In this document: in pieces, positions 14,101-26,755 of the stretch
Numbering within the stretch: the stretch's first letter is position 1
Layout: the number at the start of each line of letters is the position of its first letter
Assembly: GCA_036785705.1 (NCBI GenBank)
Contig: JAWUZG010000138.1
Span: forward strand, 3,286,501-3,350,500
Direction of reading: 5' to 3'
Source of the DNA: Acanthornis magna
Lineage: Eukaryota > Chordata > Aves > Passeriformes > Acanthizidae
Length of the DNA stretch: 64,000 nucleotides
Program-made: the position numbers and the translations under genes
The notes under the pieces: model-generated
What the model was told of the DNA's origin: nothing
The model's database searches: none
Seen by the model: only the letters and a program-made list of their open reading frames with translations

Positions 14101-17100
14101 TTCTCTTTTCCATAAAAAAAGCCAGACTCAGTGTTTGGGCTGAAATGTTTGAGACTGGGAGTCTGAGTCAGGCTGAGTGTTTCTAGAAAAGTCCCTGCAA
14201 AAATGATTCAGCTGGAAATGAGAAACAAGGCGAGTGAAAAATCCTGTGTTGTGCCAACCCTAACAAATCTGGGGATTTATTTCCTTAAAGAAAATCTATT
14301 GCCCTTATATTTGAAGCCAAGGCTTAAAAAGAAAAACACTGTTCTCTGCTAGGGATGTGTCTGTTGCTGTCTCTAAGAAGAGCTGCTCAAGCTTGGCTGT
14401 GTTTCTCAGTCACTGAGAAAGGGAGACATGTTCAGTCAAAGCTGATGGAGTTTTGCAGCTAAATTCCCTGAAAAGCTGATTTTCACTGGGCAAACCAGGC
14501 TCAAAATCAGGCCTGTAGAGACAGGGCGGGGGATTACTGTCCTGCTGGTGGACTCTTCGGTGCTGAGTATGGCAGTGCCACCTTGATCCCTCCTGCCTGA
14601 GGTTCACCTTCGTCCGTCAGGACTTCCCCATGGAGCCCTGCCCTGCCATGGTCATCGTCAGGCCCATCAGCAGGGAGGGAGAACTTCCAGCAGATGCTGG
14701 AGAGTGGGGAGGAGAAGCAAATGCTAAACAGCAGAGCTTGACAGATTCAAATCAGGAATGTGTTCTGGGGATTGTCCTCACCCTAGCAGACAATAGGGGC
14801 AAACCAGGCATGGCCATGCTGAACCCGTTGTGCATCAACACCCGGAGCCAGATGAAATAGTGCCCGTCCAGAGTGGGCAGCAAATGGACAGCTTGGCAAG
14901 GCCAAATCCCAAAATGTGCTCTCTGGTTTTGAGAGTGGATCCAGGGAGAAAGTCCAGAGCTGTTCACAGATCAAGCCCCAAAGAGGAAAGGACAAGTCCT
15001 GTCAGATCAGCTGCTGAGGGTTAATTGTCAACACTCAGAATTATCAGTTTTTTTCTGGTGTGGCGAGACCAAAACTCTTCCCAACTGCACCAGATCCCTT
15101 TGGAGAGCACCCAGCAACTGCTGCCAGCCAGGCCCTGTGGCTGCCTGTCCATCCTCCAGCCCCACAAGCCACAGGAGCTGATCCAAACAGCCACGGACAC
15201 CACTGGGAACTTAACCTGCCACGTGAACCTGTTGGACTGGTGTCTGATCTAGGTTTGGATTGCTTTCGTGGAGGGAGAGGTTTCCATAACTGTTTCCATA
15301 TTTATTGCTTCCAGCCTGGACTGGAGCACCAGAATCTCCCGAGGTATTTCCTGGCTGTACACGTGATGTTTCTGGCCCCACAGGAAGCATCAGAGGAGCA
15401 AGAGCAAGACTTATTCCTGAGAGATTTACAGCTCCCAGATATTCAGATTTTGAGCCAGATTTGAACAATCTCTGGGCAGTGAAGCTCTCCCCACTGCCAG
15501 GCAGCACACGTGGCAAACAGCTGCTGGCAGCCCATGAGGTCCAACTGAGCTGTGTGTTCCTTCCTGGAGTCCTCAGGGACATGTCCAGTGACCTGCAATG
15601 GCTCCTTCAGAGCCACCAGGCAGTTGAGTGTCCACCGACGGGCGAAGGGGGCAGAGGAGGAACCTCTTGTTGTGCCGTATTGAAATGTCGGCATTTGTGG
15701 CAGCCTCTCACCCAAGGCATTTTCTCCCAAGACAAAAGCAGTCTTACTCAATACAGGATGGGAAGCACAAAGCCGGCCTTGCCCTGGTACAGCACACACG
15801 GTTGGACTCCAATCGCCTGGAAATGGGCTGTAAATTGCCCTCGCTTTCTCCGGAATGCTGGGAGTGCTGGGAGGGGACATCCCTGCCCTGGGACTGCAGT
15901 GGAGTCTTCTCCCACCCAGAGCACCTCAGACCTTCAGCTTCATCACGAGTCTGCCTCAGAAGCCACCTCTGGGTGTGGGGATGAGAGCTCCAGGGGATCT
16001 CACCTGAGCGGTGCTCCCTGGCTGGGAAGGCGGTGGCAGAGTGTGTGCTAGGCCCATGTCCTGCACTGTCTGCCAGCACTTTGCACCCACATCGGGCTCC
16101 TGCTGTGGCCAGTGTGGTGATGGCACTCACAAGCACATCCAGCAAAAGCTTTGACCAGGATTTGGTTTGGATTGGACCAGGAGATTTTCTCTGCAAATCA
16201 GGTGTTGTGCAGAAAGTTTGCAGATAAGATTCAGATTGGAAAGAACTTAATGCATTTTTTCCTCATTTTTTGAAAAGGGAAAAGGCAAGAAGTGAACTCT
16301 TTATTTCACTCTGGGAGATGATACCAGCCTGTCGTCAGTTTGCTTTGTTTAATTGCACTATCCAAGCCCAGTCTCCTGAGATTGTCAATCCTTTGAAATG
16401 AATTGTTTGCATCACATAATTCATCCAGATACCATCCAAAGGCAGGAGCTGATGGGAGATCTTACCCTACAGTCCATGGGTTATCAGGGATAGCACAGAG
16501 TCCCCAGCCCCCGCTCTGCCCCCCCAGGCCAGCTCCAAGGTGCTCCTGAAGTGTCAGTGTTTATTTAGAGTCGAGGAGAATCCACTTGGGAACAATTTAC
16601 CCACTTAGACTCTGCCCTTGTGGTTTCCCTCTTATCTGGTACCGATCTCAGCAGCAGCTTCCCTCGGCTGCTCCGGGGGTTGTGGTGCTTTCCAAGACCT
16701 TTCTCCTCTCTCTACCCCCACACTTGGTGTTTCCCTCCTACCTGTCCAGCCTGACAACCTCACCGGCAGCTCTGAAACTCTGCAGGTTGAAGGGATGCTT
16801 TTCAAATTGCCAAAATCCTCGTCCCAGTCCCCAAGTGCTTGGTCTCATCAATACTTTTGTGCTCCTGTAAAACCAGAATGCTGCAGCTCAAAAGGAGGGC
16901 ATGTGAGCACCCCAAATCACCAGGGGATCCTCCAGGACACTTTCCTATAAGCTTTCCTGCATTTCTGATCCAGGAGGGATCAGCCACTTCAGTGTTAAAG
17001 CCACAGCACAAACAGATACTGAAAGAATTTGTTCACTCAGAGCAAAGGTTACCCGAAATGCACACGGCTGATAATACAATCATCCCAGCAAAAAGTCAAA

Positions 17101-18334
17101 GGCTTTTAAAATCTGGATTAAAACTGTTCAGCCCAGAAGGACCAGGCATACAAACAGCCTCAGCTCTGCTTCCATCAGTGCCCCAGGGAGCCAGGAAACT
17201 TGGCCATGGTTCCCCCCAGCCAGGGGTGAAAGCAAAGCGGGGCGGTTTTAAACCAGCTCAGGCTGTGCTTCTCCCGGGGCAGACCCGCCTTAAAGCGATG
17301 TGGCTCCCGGTCCCGGCTAATTCAGCCTCCTGTGAGGTCGGGCTGCGCCGGGCTCCACTTCATAAACAGTGTCCAGGAACGTGTTGTGTTTTTTTAACCC
17401 CAGATCATTTCCCAGTCTCCTCTGGAGCAGGGCCAGGGGAATTGTCAAACCAGCCCCAGCCAGCCCCACTTCCGAAGGGACCCTGTGGCTGCTGCTGGAG
17501 CCTGGCACGGAGCTGGGCACAACCCAGGGCTGACCATCCCTCCCCAAAGCTAGCAGCACCCCCACCACGGTGCCACTGCACCAGAAATGCCTCTCTGGAG
17601 ACCAGCTCCTGCAGGGTTTCCCTCTGGATCTGCATCTTTAATGACCCTTTTGTGCTTTCCCCATCATTGGTTTGGTGCTGCCTTTCCTCCTCTCTGACAG
17701 GATCCCATTGCTCCCTCATCCCAGGCAGTGCCAGTGGCTACAGCTGTGTATTTACACCCCCCAGACCCCATATTACCATAGCTGCAAGGAAAAGGGGACC
17801 CCTACTCAGAGGATAACACCCTCCTTGAAGTTAACATCCTCCTTGGAGCAGAGAAGTCAAGTTTTCCTGCAGGCAGACCCCAGGAAATCCCAGAGCATGG
17901 ACAAAAGCCCCAGGGGAGGGGCACTCTCCACGGGCATGGTCCCCTCTGTTTTGTCACACATTTCTGGGAGCTGGTCCTGGCTGTGCCTGTGGATGCTGCC
18001 CCAGCCCATGCCTCACCCCGGGAACTGGAGCTCAGAGTGGCTTTGGGAGTGCTCTCACCCCTGTGAGTGACAAACCTCAGCCTGGCCACTCGAGGTGCCA
18101 GATATAACCCAAGCTTGACAGATGACAGCTCTCAGGAAGGGTTTTGGTTTCTCTCTGAGGCCGAGCTGGCTCAGGGGAGCTGTTGGCAGCTCAGCACCTT
18201 CGTGTCCACCCGGCAGAGAGGGACTGGGCTGCGGGGCTGGGCTGGAGAGGCTGGCCCTGGGCAGTCCCATGAGCTCCACGGCTTGGGCTCAGCCACTGCT
18301 GCTCAGCAGCTCCTTCCTCGGAGAGGAGATGCTC
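11153..18334. other. Unique intronic sequence
   Basis: I see no gene in this stretch. It holds one 73-bp duplication (12958-13106) and otherwise ordinary GC-rich intron with short spurious frames. An AT-richer stretch with NTN1-unrelated content runs about 16205-16480. Confidence 0.6.
12958..13106. repeat. Tandem duplication, 73-bp unit, two copies
   Basis: GACCCAAAAGGGATCTCTCC begins at 12961 and again at 13034. Both are followed by GGTTTGGATGCTCCCA and a shared TTTCTGTCCATGC. The copies differ at a handful of positions. Confidence 0.9.
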
Positions 18335-18797
18335 CCCAGCACAGCTCCATCCCAGCACAGCTCCATCCCAGCACAGTTCCATCCCAACACAGCTCCTTCC
18401 CAGCACAGCTCCATCCCAGCACAGTTCCATCCCAGCACAGCTCCATCCCAGCACAGTTCCATCCCAACACAGCTCCTTCCCAGCACAGCTCCATCCCAAC
18501 ACAGCTCCATCCCAGCACAGCTCCATCGCAGCACAACTCCATCCCAGCACAGTTCCATCCTAGGACTGTTCCATCCCAGCACAGCTCCATCCTAGGACAG
18601 CTCCATCCCAGCACAGCTCCATCCCAACACAGCTCCATCCCAGCACAGCTCCATCCCAACACAGCTCCATCCCAGCACAGCTCCATCCCAACACAGCTCC
18701 ATCCCAGCACAGCTCCATCCCAACACAGCTCCATCCCAGCACAGCTCCATCCCAACACAACTCCATCCCAGCACAGCTCCATCCCAACACAGTTCCC
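18335..18797. repeat. Minisatellite, 16-bp unit, about 29 copies
   Basis: The unit is CAGCTCCATCCCAGCA with G/A variation at one site (AGCACAG or AACACAG) and scattered changes (GTTCC, CTTCC, TAGGAC). Because 16 is not a multiple of 3, three frames cycle and give a 16-residue peptide period on each strand. The right part alternates AGCACAG and AACACAG units, hinting at a 32-bp higher-order unit. This is repeat DNA, not a gene. Confidence 0.97.
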
Positions 18798-21700
18798 CTT
18801 CCTGGGCTGGAGGCCAGACCAGGAGTCAGGAACACTCATCTCTTCCTATGCCATCCCAGCTGCAAAGCCCTTGTGTCCTCATAAGACACCTGTCCTGACA
18901 AGAAATCAGCACCTTGAGCCATGGGAAGCTGCCAGAGCTGAAATCGAGGGTCACCCCTGTTTTTGAAAATATTTTCTAACCCTCTTCCATTAATTAGTGC
19001 ATTTAAAAATAGCTGAGTGCTTTGTAGGACTGGTTTCTTGCCTCTGCTCTTGCACAGAGAAGAACCAGTGTCTTCCAAAGCAGACATCAAGTACCACTTG
19101 TCCAAAATAAGTCTTGATCTTCCCTGCATGGTGGGTCCCTCCGTTTTCTGTGAATGAAGTTTCTTAATTGCTTTGGGCTGGTTCAGTTCAGCAGAACCAG
19201 TCCAGGAAGGGCCTGAGCTCGGGCAAACCTGCTAAGTGCTGAGTCAGGAGTGTGCATGGGAAACACTCTTCCAGGACCCTGGGGCTGGGCACACCTCCCT
19301 GCTGTGCCAATAAAATGCAGTAGATTGCTGCTAATTAATCACTGATCAATCAGTCAATCAATCAATCATATAGTGACTGTGAACACAGGGGCCATCCATC
19401 CCCAGTGCCTGGCTGGAGAAGGGTGGGAAGCCAATCACTGGCACAGGGTTTGCTCCCTCTGCTCTGCCCTTTGCTCTGCTCCAGCGACACCCCAAATCCA
19501 GCAGCTTTGATGCCAAGGCAAGGAGCAGAGCAGAGTACCCCTGTTCCAGCCCACTCCTGGCCACCACTCCCTGTCCAAAGGTGTGGCCACAGCCTTCCCT
19601 GGCCATCCCAGCTGGGGACAAACAGCAGCACCGTCCCATTCCCTGTGCTCCGGCACACGAACAAACGCCACCAGATGCAGGGAAGGTCCTGCCGTGGCTT
19701 GGCCTAACTCTGCTGTGCCTCAGTTTCCCTTTCTGGAAGTAGGGAGAGGGACTCTGGGAGGGTTTTGTTGTGGAAAAGGCTAAGAGCTCCGGGTGACATG
19801 AACCAGAATTGTCTTTGGATCTACAGAAAGGTGTTGGATGACCTAAAAATTCAGCTCTAGATGGGAAAGCTCAGCAGAGATGGATTTTAATTCCTTTTCC
19901 ATGTCTTCCAAAACCTGAGCTAATCCTGCAAGCCAGTCCAAACATGAGTGGTTGATGGGGTGAGCATCCAGCCCCCAGCCCACAGTCACCTGGACCCGGC
20001 ATCGTTCCGGGCTGGCTTTGGAAAAGCCCTACAGGTGTGAAGAGCTGTGTTTGCTCAGGGATATTCACACCTTCAGGGTTGTGGACAAAGCTCTCCCGGT
20101 GCCCTGGGTAAACAGAGCTATCTTATCTCCGGGACACTATCAGGGCATCTGAGAGGGAAGGAAAACTCCGGCTGATGAGCCTGACCTCCCGGTTGTAATC
20201 CCGGCAAGGACATGACAGTATTTCAGGGAGGTGTTGGGACGAGCTGTCTGCCCTGCTCCCCCGCGCCGCGGCTTTCTGCTCCCGGCCAGGCTGGGCGGTC
20301 CTGGGACACCCGGCAAGGCACTGGTGCATTTTGTTTTCCTGGAGATTGGGGTTTTATCGAAAGCTGACAGGCTTATCCTGCCTTATCAGGGTAGCAGTGC
20401 TACTGTTAATGGTTTTCTGTAACAGGCTCTGGGCAGAAATGTGGATTGTGCCGGGCTCGGGTAGCTCAGGGAGGACGGGCGGCCCTGGCTGAGCTCAGCA
20501 TCCCCTGCCCACTGCGGGGTCTCCATGGAGTGCAGTACCACGATCCCATGCAGGAATGGGACTGTTGTGCACTGTCCATGTTTAACAGCAAGACCCCAAC
20601 ACCTGAGAACATTCTGAGGCCATAACCCTAACCCTACCTTGAGCCAGTGCTCGGATGGAAAATGCTAGGTGGTGCAGGACAAGGGGAGTGGGTGAGTAGG
20701 GACACACTGCCGGCACCAGAGGACACCCCAAGAAGGACGCTCAGCTCCTGGCTCTGCACTGAGCCCAGCCCCGAGGTGCTGTGGGGCTGGGAGTGACCCC
20801 ACTGACCCAGCAGCACTAAGGATGGGGCAGGCAGACATCAACTCAATCCTGAATCCAAATCTGACCCTCTGGCCTCCCTCGGGCAAGGATGACACACCTG
20901 GAAATGCAGCAGCTCTTCCCTGCCCAGCCCAGAGCCTGCAGCTGCCTGCTCACTTTTCAGGGTCGCTTAGGGCAAACTTTGATGCCTTCAAGTCAAAACA
21001 CACAGCCCTAGGAAGGCTGTTCCTGTTTGTCTCTGAGGGATTTAATCCAGATCAAAGCTAGTCAAACACAGGGATTTCCCAGCTTTTCTGCTGGGATCAG
21101 CCTCCCATGCATGCCATGGCCCTGGGGCACTGCCTTGGCCAGCCTGGCCCCTGCTGCTTCTTTCTCCCAGGTAGGGAGGCCAGGGAAGGCCAGGACTGTT
21201 GGAAGAGGATGGGTAATCCCTGGATGTGACAGCATTCCTGGCAGCTGGGCAGGTCTTTGGAGAGGAGCCTGACATGAACACCCACACACATAAACTGCAT
21301 GTTCTGCAGGGCAGCAAAGGCTGATAGGGTGTGGAAACTCCTTACTCTTCACTTTGGCCAAGAGCTGAGGAATGGGAGTGCCTGCTGAGTTCCCTGGCAG
21401 GGAGAGAAGGATCCTGTGGTCCCCCCTTTCCTAAAACCACATCACCCACATTTTCTAAGCCCTCTTGTCCGTGGGGCTGTGGCCATGCAGCCACTGCCAC
21501 CAGCCCAGGTCACATCTGTAACCCCAGGGTCACTGCCAAACCCACCCTGGAGCAGGGCAGTGACACAACCACAGCCCAATCCAAGCTGACAACCTCTGGG
21601 AGGGGAAGAGGAGGGGATGGGATGAAGCCCTGGGTGTCCCTCCCACCCACCTTCACCCTGGGGGCACCCGGGGCCAGCACACTCCTGCGCCTGCCAGGCA

Positions 21701-23780
21701 GATTTTATCAGGACCCTTTAATTAGCTGATCATGGTCAATTAGTTCCAACTGCCCCTGGCACAGGCTGCAGACCTGGTTGGTCCCAAAGGAGGGCTGCAG
21801 AGGTGCAGACATTCCCAGGATTCTGGGTGGGAGCAGCAGCACTGGCCATGGTGAAGAAGATGCTCAGGGATGGGTTTGTGCCACTCGAGCCATTTTGTCC
21901 CTAAAATTGCCAATGCCACCACCTTGAGAGGAGGCTTCATTCTGTCCTGGATCCATGATAGTGGTCCATGACCACCCTGACAGGAAGGATCATGACTGGT
22001 GCTTACATGGGCATGGGACAGCGTGAGGATGGGTGGGCATTGAGCTATGTCCCCACCAGTCCTGGAGCCAGCCATGGACAGATTCCCATCCCAAAATACC
22101 CTGGAGTTACGCCCAAAGTTTAAGTCTGACCTGCCAGGGACGTTGCAGGGACTGGCTCATGTCCAGAGTGTCCTCCCTGCTGTCCATCCCATGGGAAGGG
22201 TCTCTGGAGGTGTGATCCCACAGAGTGGCTGGGAACAGGGAAAGCTGGGCCGGGCCAGCCCCGTGCCAGGGCCCCGGTGGTGCCAAGGGTGCAGAGAGGG
22301 TGACCTGGCTCTCGTGGGATGGCATGGCCACAGCATGGCCATGTGATGGGGCTGCTCCTCAGGTCACACCTCAGGTGAAATCTCTGTGCTGTGGGACAGG
22401 GTTGGGAAAGCTGCTCGCCCGGGCCTGGGAGATTCACAATGTGGAGCAGGGTGACAGCCTAATCCCCTCATCTGAGGTCTTTTTCTTCCCATTTGGACAT
22501 GATCCCCACTTTCCTGCAGTGCAGCTGCTGCTCCAGACTCACATGGAGTCTGTCTCGGTGGGAGACTGCTCCGGGCTTCAGCTGCAGTTCCTGAATTTTG
22601 CCCAAAAGTTACAGAGAGGAGATTGCATTTCTCTGAAGGAAACTGCATTCCTCCAGTTCCAGCAACAGGCTGGGAGCAGTCCTGGATTTTAATCTGTCCT
22701 CTGCCTTTGAGTCTTGGATGTTACTCTGAGCCAAACCTCTGATCCTGCTGTAGTTCATTTTCAGGCGCGTGTGCCCCAGAAACTCTTTTTTTTCTAAATT
22801 AATTTTTCATACAGAATTCTTTCATTTGATGGATGCAGTGAGAAACTATTTCCCAAACAGGAAAGAGGACCTCCCTCCCCCTTCTCTCTGCTGTGGATGT
22901 TTTTAATAACAACATCAATTGTCTGCAAACAACTTATTCCTTTCTGACCTCAAAACAACTCCTGGTTAGTGCATTCCAGCATGGCCACAGACCGAGGCTC
23001 AGTGACTTCACAGGGCCTTCAGGAGCTTTTCCATCACAATGCCCTGTCAGGGAAGGGCCTGATCCTGGCAGATGGGAACTGCCTTAGCTCTGCTGTGGAT
23101 GAGGATGCTGAGCAGCTCAGAACCACTCCCCGAGCACTCCTGCTGCTGTTGGAGTGTTTTCCCTGGTTCAGCTGCTCCCTTTTCCCCCAGGTCTCCAGCC
23201 ATGAGGACATCCCTGCTTGTGCTTTGTCCTGAAGGCCCAGGAGTGTTTCTGCTGTGGGCTCCTCGTGCCTGAGCCTGCTGTGCATGGCAGGAGCAGGAGG
23301 AGACACCCCTCAGGATTTGCTGATGCCCTGTGCGGATCAAGGAGGGTTTTGATGGGGGGGTCAAATGGAAGGGGAGTTGAAGTCCCCCCAGTGCCACCCT
23401 CAAGTGGAGATGTGTCCTCTGCCCTGCTGCAGGCTGTGCCACCCACAGCCCAAATCTACCCAGTGGCAGAGGTTTAATGGGATAGTGCAGATGCAGACCA
23501 GCAGTTAAACCCAGCTCTGACCTGGCAAGTGGGACCATCTTCCATTCCCATCCCCAGCTTCCAGAGGAATCACCGTGCAGTGGGGATGTGGCCAGCACAG
23601 GTGGTTCTCTCCTAGCCACCTCCGGTGGTGGCACATCAGGTCCTGCGCTTGGCCAGGGCAGAAGATCTGCTGTGCCCCTGGAGCAGCCTCGGGAGTGCTC
23701 CTGGGTCAGAGGCTCCTCTCTGGGCACTGCACGTTCACAGCTGTTACACCCAATCCTCACATTTATGATGCTGCACAGTT
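18798..23780. other. Unique intronic sequence
   Basis: No gene is seen. A short (TCAA)n-like run sits at about 19339-19368. A block with GATA-type motifs and retained CpGs lies at about 20040-20440. The rest is unremarkable intron. Confidence 0.55.
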
Positions 23781-23920
23781 GGATCCCAGAGATCAGAGCT
23801 GGACCCCAGAGATCAGAGCTGGACCCCAGGGATCAGAACTGGACCACAGGAATCACAGCTGTACCCCAGGGATCAGAGCTGTACCCCAGGGATCAGAGCT
23901 GGACCCCAGGGATCACCACA
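23781..23920. repeat. Minisatellite, 20-bp unit, seven copies
   Basis: The unit is GGACCCCAGGGATCAGAGCT. Copies begin every 20 bp from 23781. The last copy has diverged (GATCACCACA). Confidence 0.95.
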
Positions 23921-26546
23921 GGACCCAGACCCACCAACCCCCACAGATCCCAACCTGGCTGGGGGCATTTCCAGCCACATAAATTATTGATTATTAAAGC
24001 AGCTTGGGACCAGCTGGAGCTGCTCAGGAAGTCAGGGTGATGGAGCTCTGAAGGAGCACTCCTTTTCCTGTTAGGTCACTGGAAATACCCATCTGGGCAA
24101 TTTTGAAATGCAATATTTTGGTTTTCCGGTGTGAAAGGGCACCGCAAAGCCAAGGTCACCTCAAGGCAGCCAGAGGAGGGATATCAAACCACAGAGAATC
24201 CAGCCAAAGGGAGCTGTGGTGGGGGGGATCAGATAGACATTTCCATGGCCTGAAATGCTGCAGGGAAGGGGGAAGGGAAGTGTGCAGGACGGCAGATGCT
24301 TTGGCAGGGAAAAGGACGCAGGCTTGAGTTCGAGCCCACCTCCGGACAGAAAAGCTTTTGCAGTTCCCAGCTTGGCCCAAGCCGGTAGTGCTCGCCCACT
24401 CCCAGCTCCCTCTGGGGTCACCGAGCTGTGTTCTGGGATGGGAGACCCCTCTGGGCTGGAGGTGACCACCAGCACCCACCCTTCACACCCCGGAGCTGCT
24501 TGAAGCACAGCCCTGCCCTGCCTTTGCTTGGCCAAGGCAAACCTGCAGCTCTGGGACAGACCCAGGCTGAGAACTCCAAACAGCCTGACTGCAGCAGGGC
24601 TGATGTGCACAACCTCTCGCACAGAAGCTCTCCTGGCTGCTTTTGCAGCCCAGCTGCTCTGCAGAGCACCAGCAGCTCCAGGAGCTTCCCAGGAACTGGG
24701 AAGCCCAGCTGTGTGCCCAGGGGTGCTGGGTGCCTCTGTCCCTCATGAGCCACAGCTCTGGAGCCGAGCGAGACAGCCATCCCCACCCTGCCCCACCTCA
24801 GAGCAGCTCAGGGGGCTCCTGTTCCCTTCACTGCCCTCCTTGGGGTGACCCTTTCCCAGGCCAAGCCCTGAGGTGTCTGTGGTTTGCCCAGTGCTGAACA
24901 CCAGGCTTTTAGTCCTTGCTTGCCATGGTTTGTATCTCCGGCCCCAAGCTCCCTGCAGCCCTGGCAATAACCCTGAGCTGGAGCCTGCTCCCCACGGCAG
25001 GAAATCCACATCATTTTCTGAGCGTTAACAGACAGCAGTCCCGGCATTTCCCAGGAACCCAGATGTTTGTAAACCCACGGGCTGCTCCTGCTGATGTCAG
25101 GGAATGCACAGGGCCCGCAGGGATATTCCTCCATCAGGAAACAATGTCTGTAAACCCACAAAAACAGGGACTCCAGGGTTGAGACGAGGCAAACAAAGCC
25201 ATGCCAGCCACAGAAGTGTCACCTTGCTGTCACACCCAGAGCCATGAGCTCAGCCCAGCCTGGCAAGGGTGGTCCAAGGAGAGGCTGAGAGGCAGAGGGG
25301 TCATGGCCTCAGCCCTGCCTTAGTGGCTGAGGATCTTCCGGGTTCTTGTATTTGGCCCTCAGCATTTCCTGGCTGCCATGGGGGTGTTGCACTGAGGTCC
25401 TGGCACTCAGCAGGGGGATGGCTGCTGACTCCACTTGGAAAATAGATGTGTTTTCACCTGAAAGACCTGGGCACTTCCCATCACAAGCAGAGAAACAAAT
25501 GAATCTTCACCAGGACAAACATCGCTTCTTTTGAAACCAGGTTTGGTGCACCAGCCTGACACTCTCTCTGATGTCCCTTCCCTCAGGAGCTCGAGGAGTT
25601 CTTCACCTATGGCCAAGCACGTTCCCTCCCACGGAGAAAACCCTTCTTCTCGCTTGGAAAACAGCACGGCACATCCCTTCCAGCTGAACCATTTTGGGGA
25701 GTGCAAGTGAGAGGGATTTATTTATTGCCCTTGCTGACAAGTTAACTAAACTGACACTTGGGATGTGAAATCAGGGATCTGTTGCAGCCTGGCACTGAGG
25801 GGCTGTGGGTGAGAGCTGAGCTGGTGCCACCAGCGGGGCTCTGGGCACAGCTCCGTCACATCACACATCCAGCTCTTCCCAGGATGTTTCCCTGCTCCCT
25901 CCAAGCGGCACGCAGGGCCTTCAGGCTGTGTGTGCCAGTGGAGGGCACACATCATTCAAAGAGGGCTTCAAGTGCCACTTCAGAGCCTTCCCCAGTTTGG
26001 GCTGGGGCTGTTTGTGCCCAGGGAGCAGCGGTGGGTGGGTAGGGGCCTGGAGAGCTGCAGCTCCTCGCTGCTAGCTGCTCCTGGGGCAGGATCCAAACTG
26101 CTGGGCCCTGGGGCATTGGTTTCCCTGGATTTCAGTGGGTGGCACACAGCAGACCTGTCCTGACACACAGCTCATCCCAGGAGCTGCTCCTGCAGATAGC
26201 CGCACCACTGAGGGTGCGGTTTTGAGCTGGGACTGTTGCCTGAGGGGCTGGAGTAGCCCGAATGTCCTGGGGATGGGGTAACCCCATGGCACACAGAGAC
26301 CAGCAGAAGTCCTGCCCGTGCCCCTGGTGCCTTCCTGGGTGAGGGAGGGAATTTCCTCAGCAGCAGCACGCTCACAGGCAGGTCTTTTCCACTCTGTTTG
26401 CACGGCATGGAGAGCGTCCCGGCTGAGAAACGAGACTTTGGTCTCATTTTTTGCTTTAAAATTTTGTTGGGTCATTTATCACCAGTTCCAGTCCTGGATC
26501 CATTCGCTGTGTGGCTGTGGCCAACATTGCTTGGACAGGAGAAATG

Positions 26547-26755
26547 CCCAGGGAGTGTGGAACCCCAGGGAGTGTGGAACCCCAGGGAGTGTGGAACTCC
26601 AGGGACTGTGGAACCCCAGGGGCTGTGGAACCCCAGGGAGTGTGGAACTCCAGGGACTGTGGAACCCCAGGGGCTGTGGAACCCCAGGGAGTGTGGAACT
26701 CCAGGGAATGTGGAACCCCAGGGACTGTGGAACTCCAGGGACTGTGGAACCCCAG
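26547..26755. repeat. Minisatellite, 17-bp unit, about 12 copies
   Basis: The unit is CCAGGGAGTGTGGAACC, with A/C variation (GAGTG/GACTG/GGCTG) and AACCCC/AACTCC variants. A 17-residue peptide period appears in the open frames of both strands, as expected for a period not divisible by 3. Confidence 0.96.

Noticed and set aside
18335..18797. Possible CRISPR array
   Set aside because: The units are contiguous with no unique spacers, there are no cas genes, and the context is a vertebrate intron.
18067..18966. Long periodic open frames on both strands (PSQHSSI-type and CWDGAVLGW-type)
   Set aside because: They arise from the 16-bp minisatellite. A period not divisible by 3 forces all frames to cycle, so openness is not evidence of coding.
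20624..20640. Telomere-like TAACCCTAACCC
   Set aside because: Only two units occur, which is expected by chance; it is not an interstitial telomere array.
24326..24339. tRNA B-box-like GAGTTCGAGCCC
   Set aside because: There is no matching A box, acceptor stem or cloverleaf around it.
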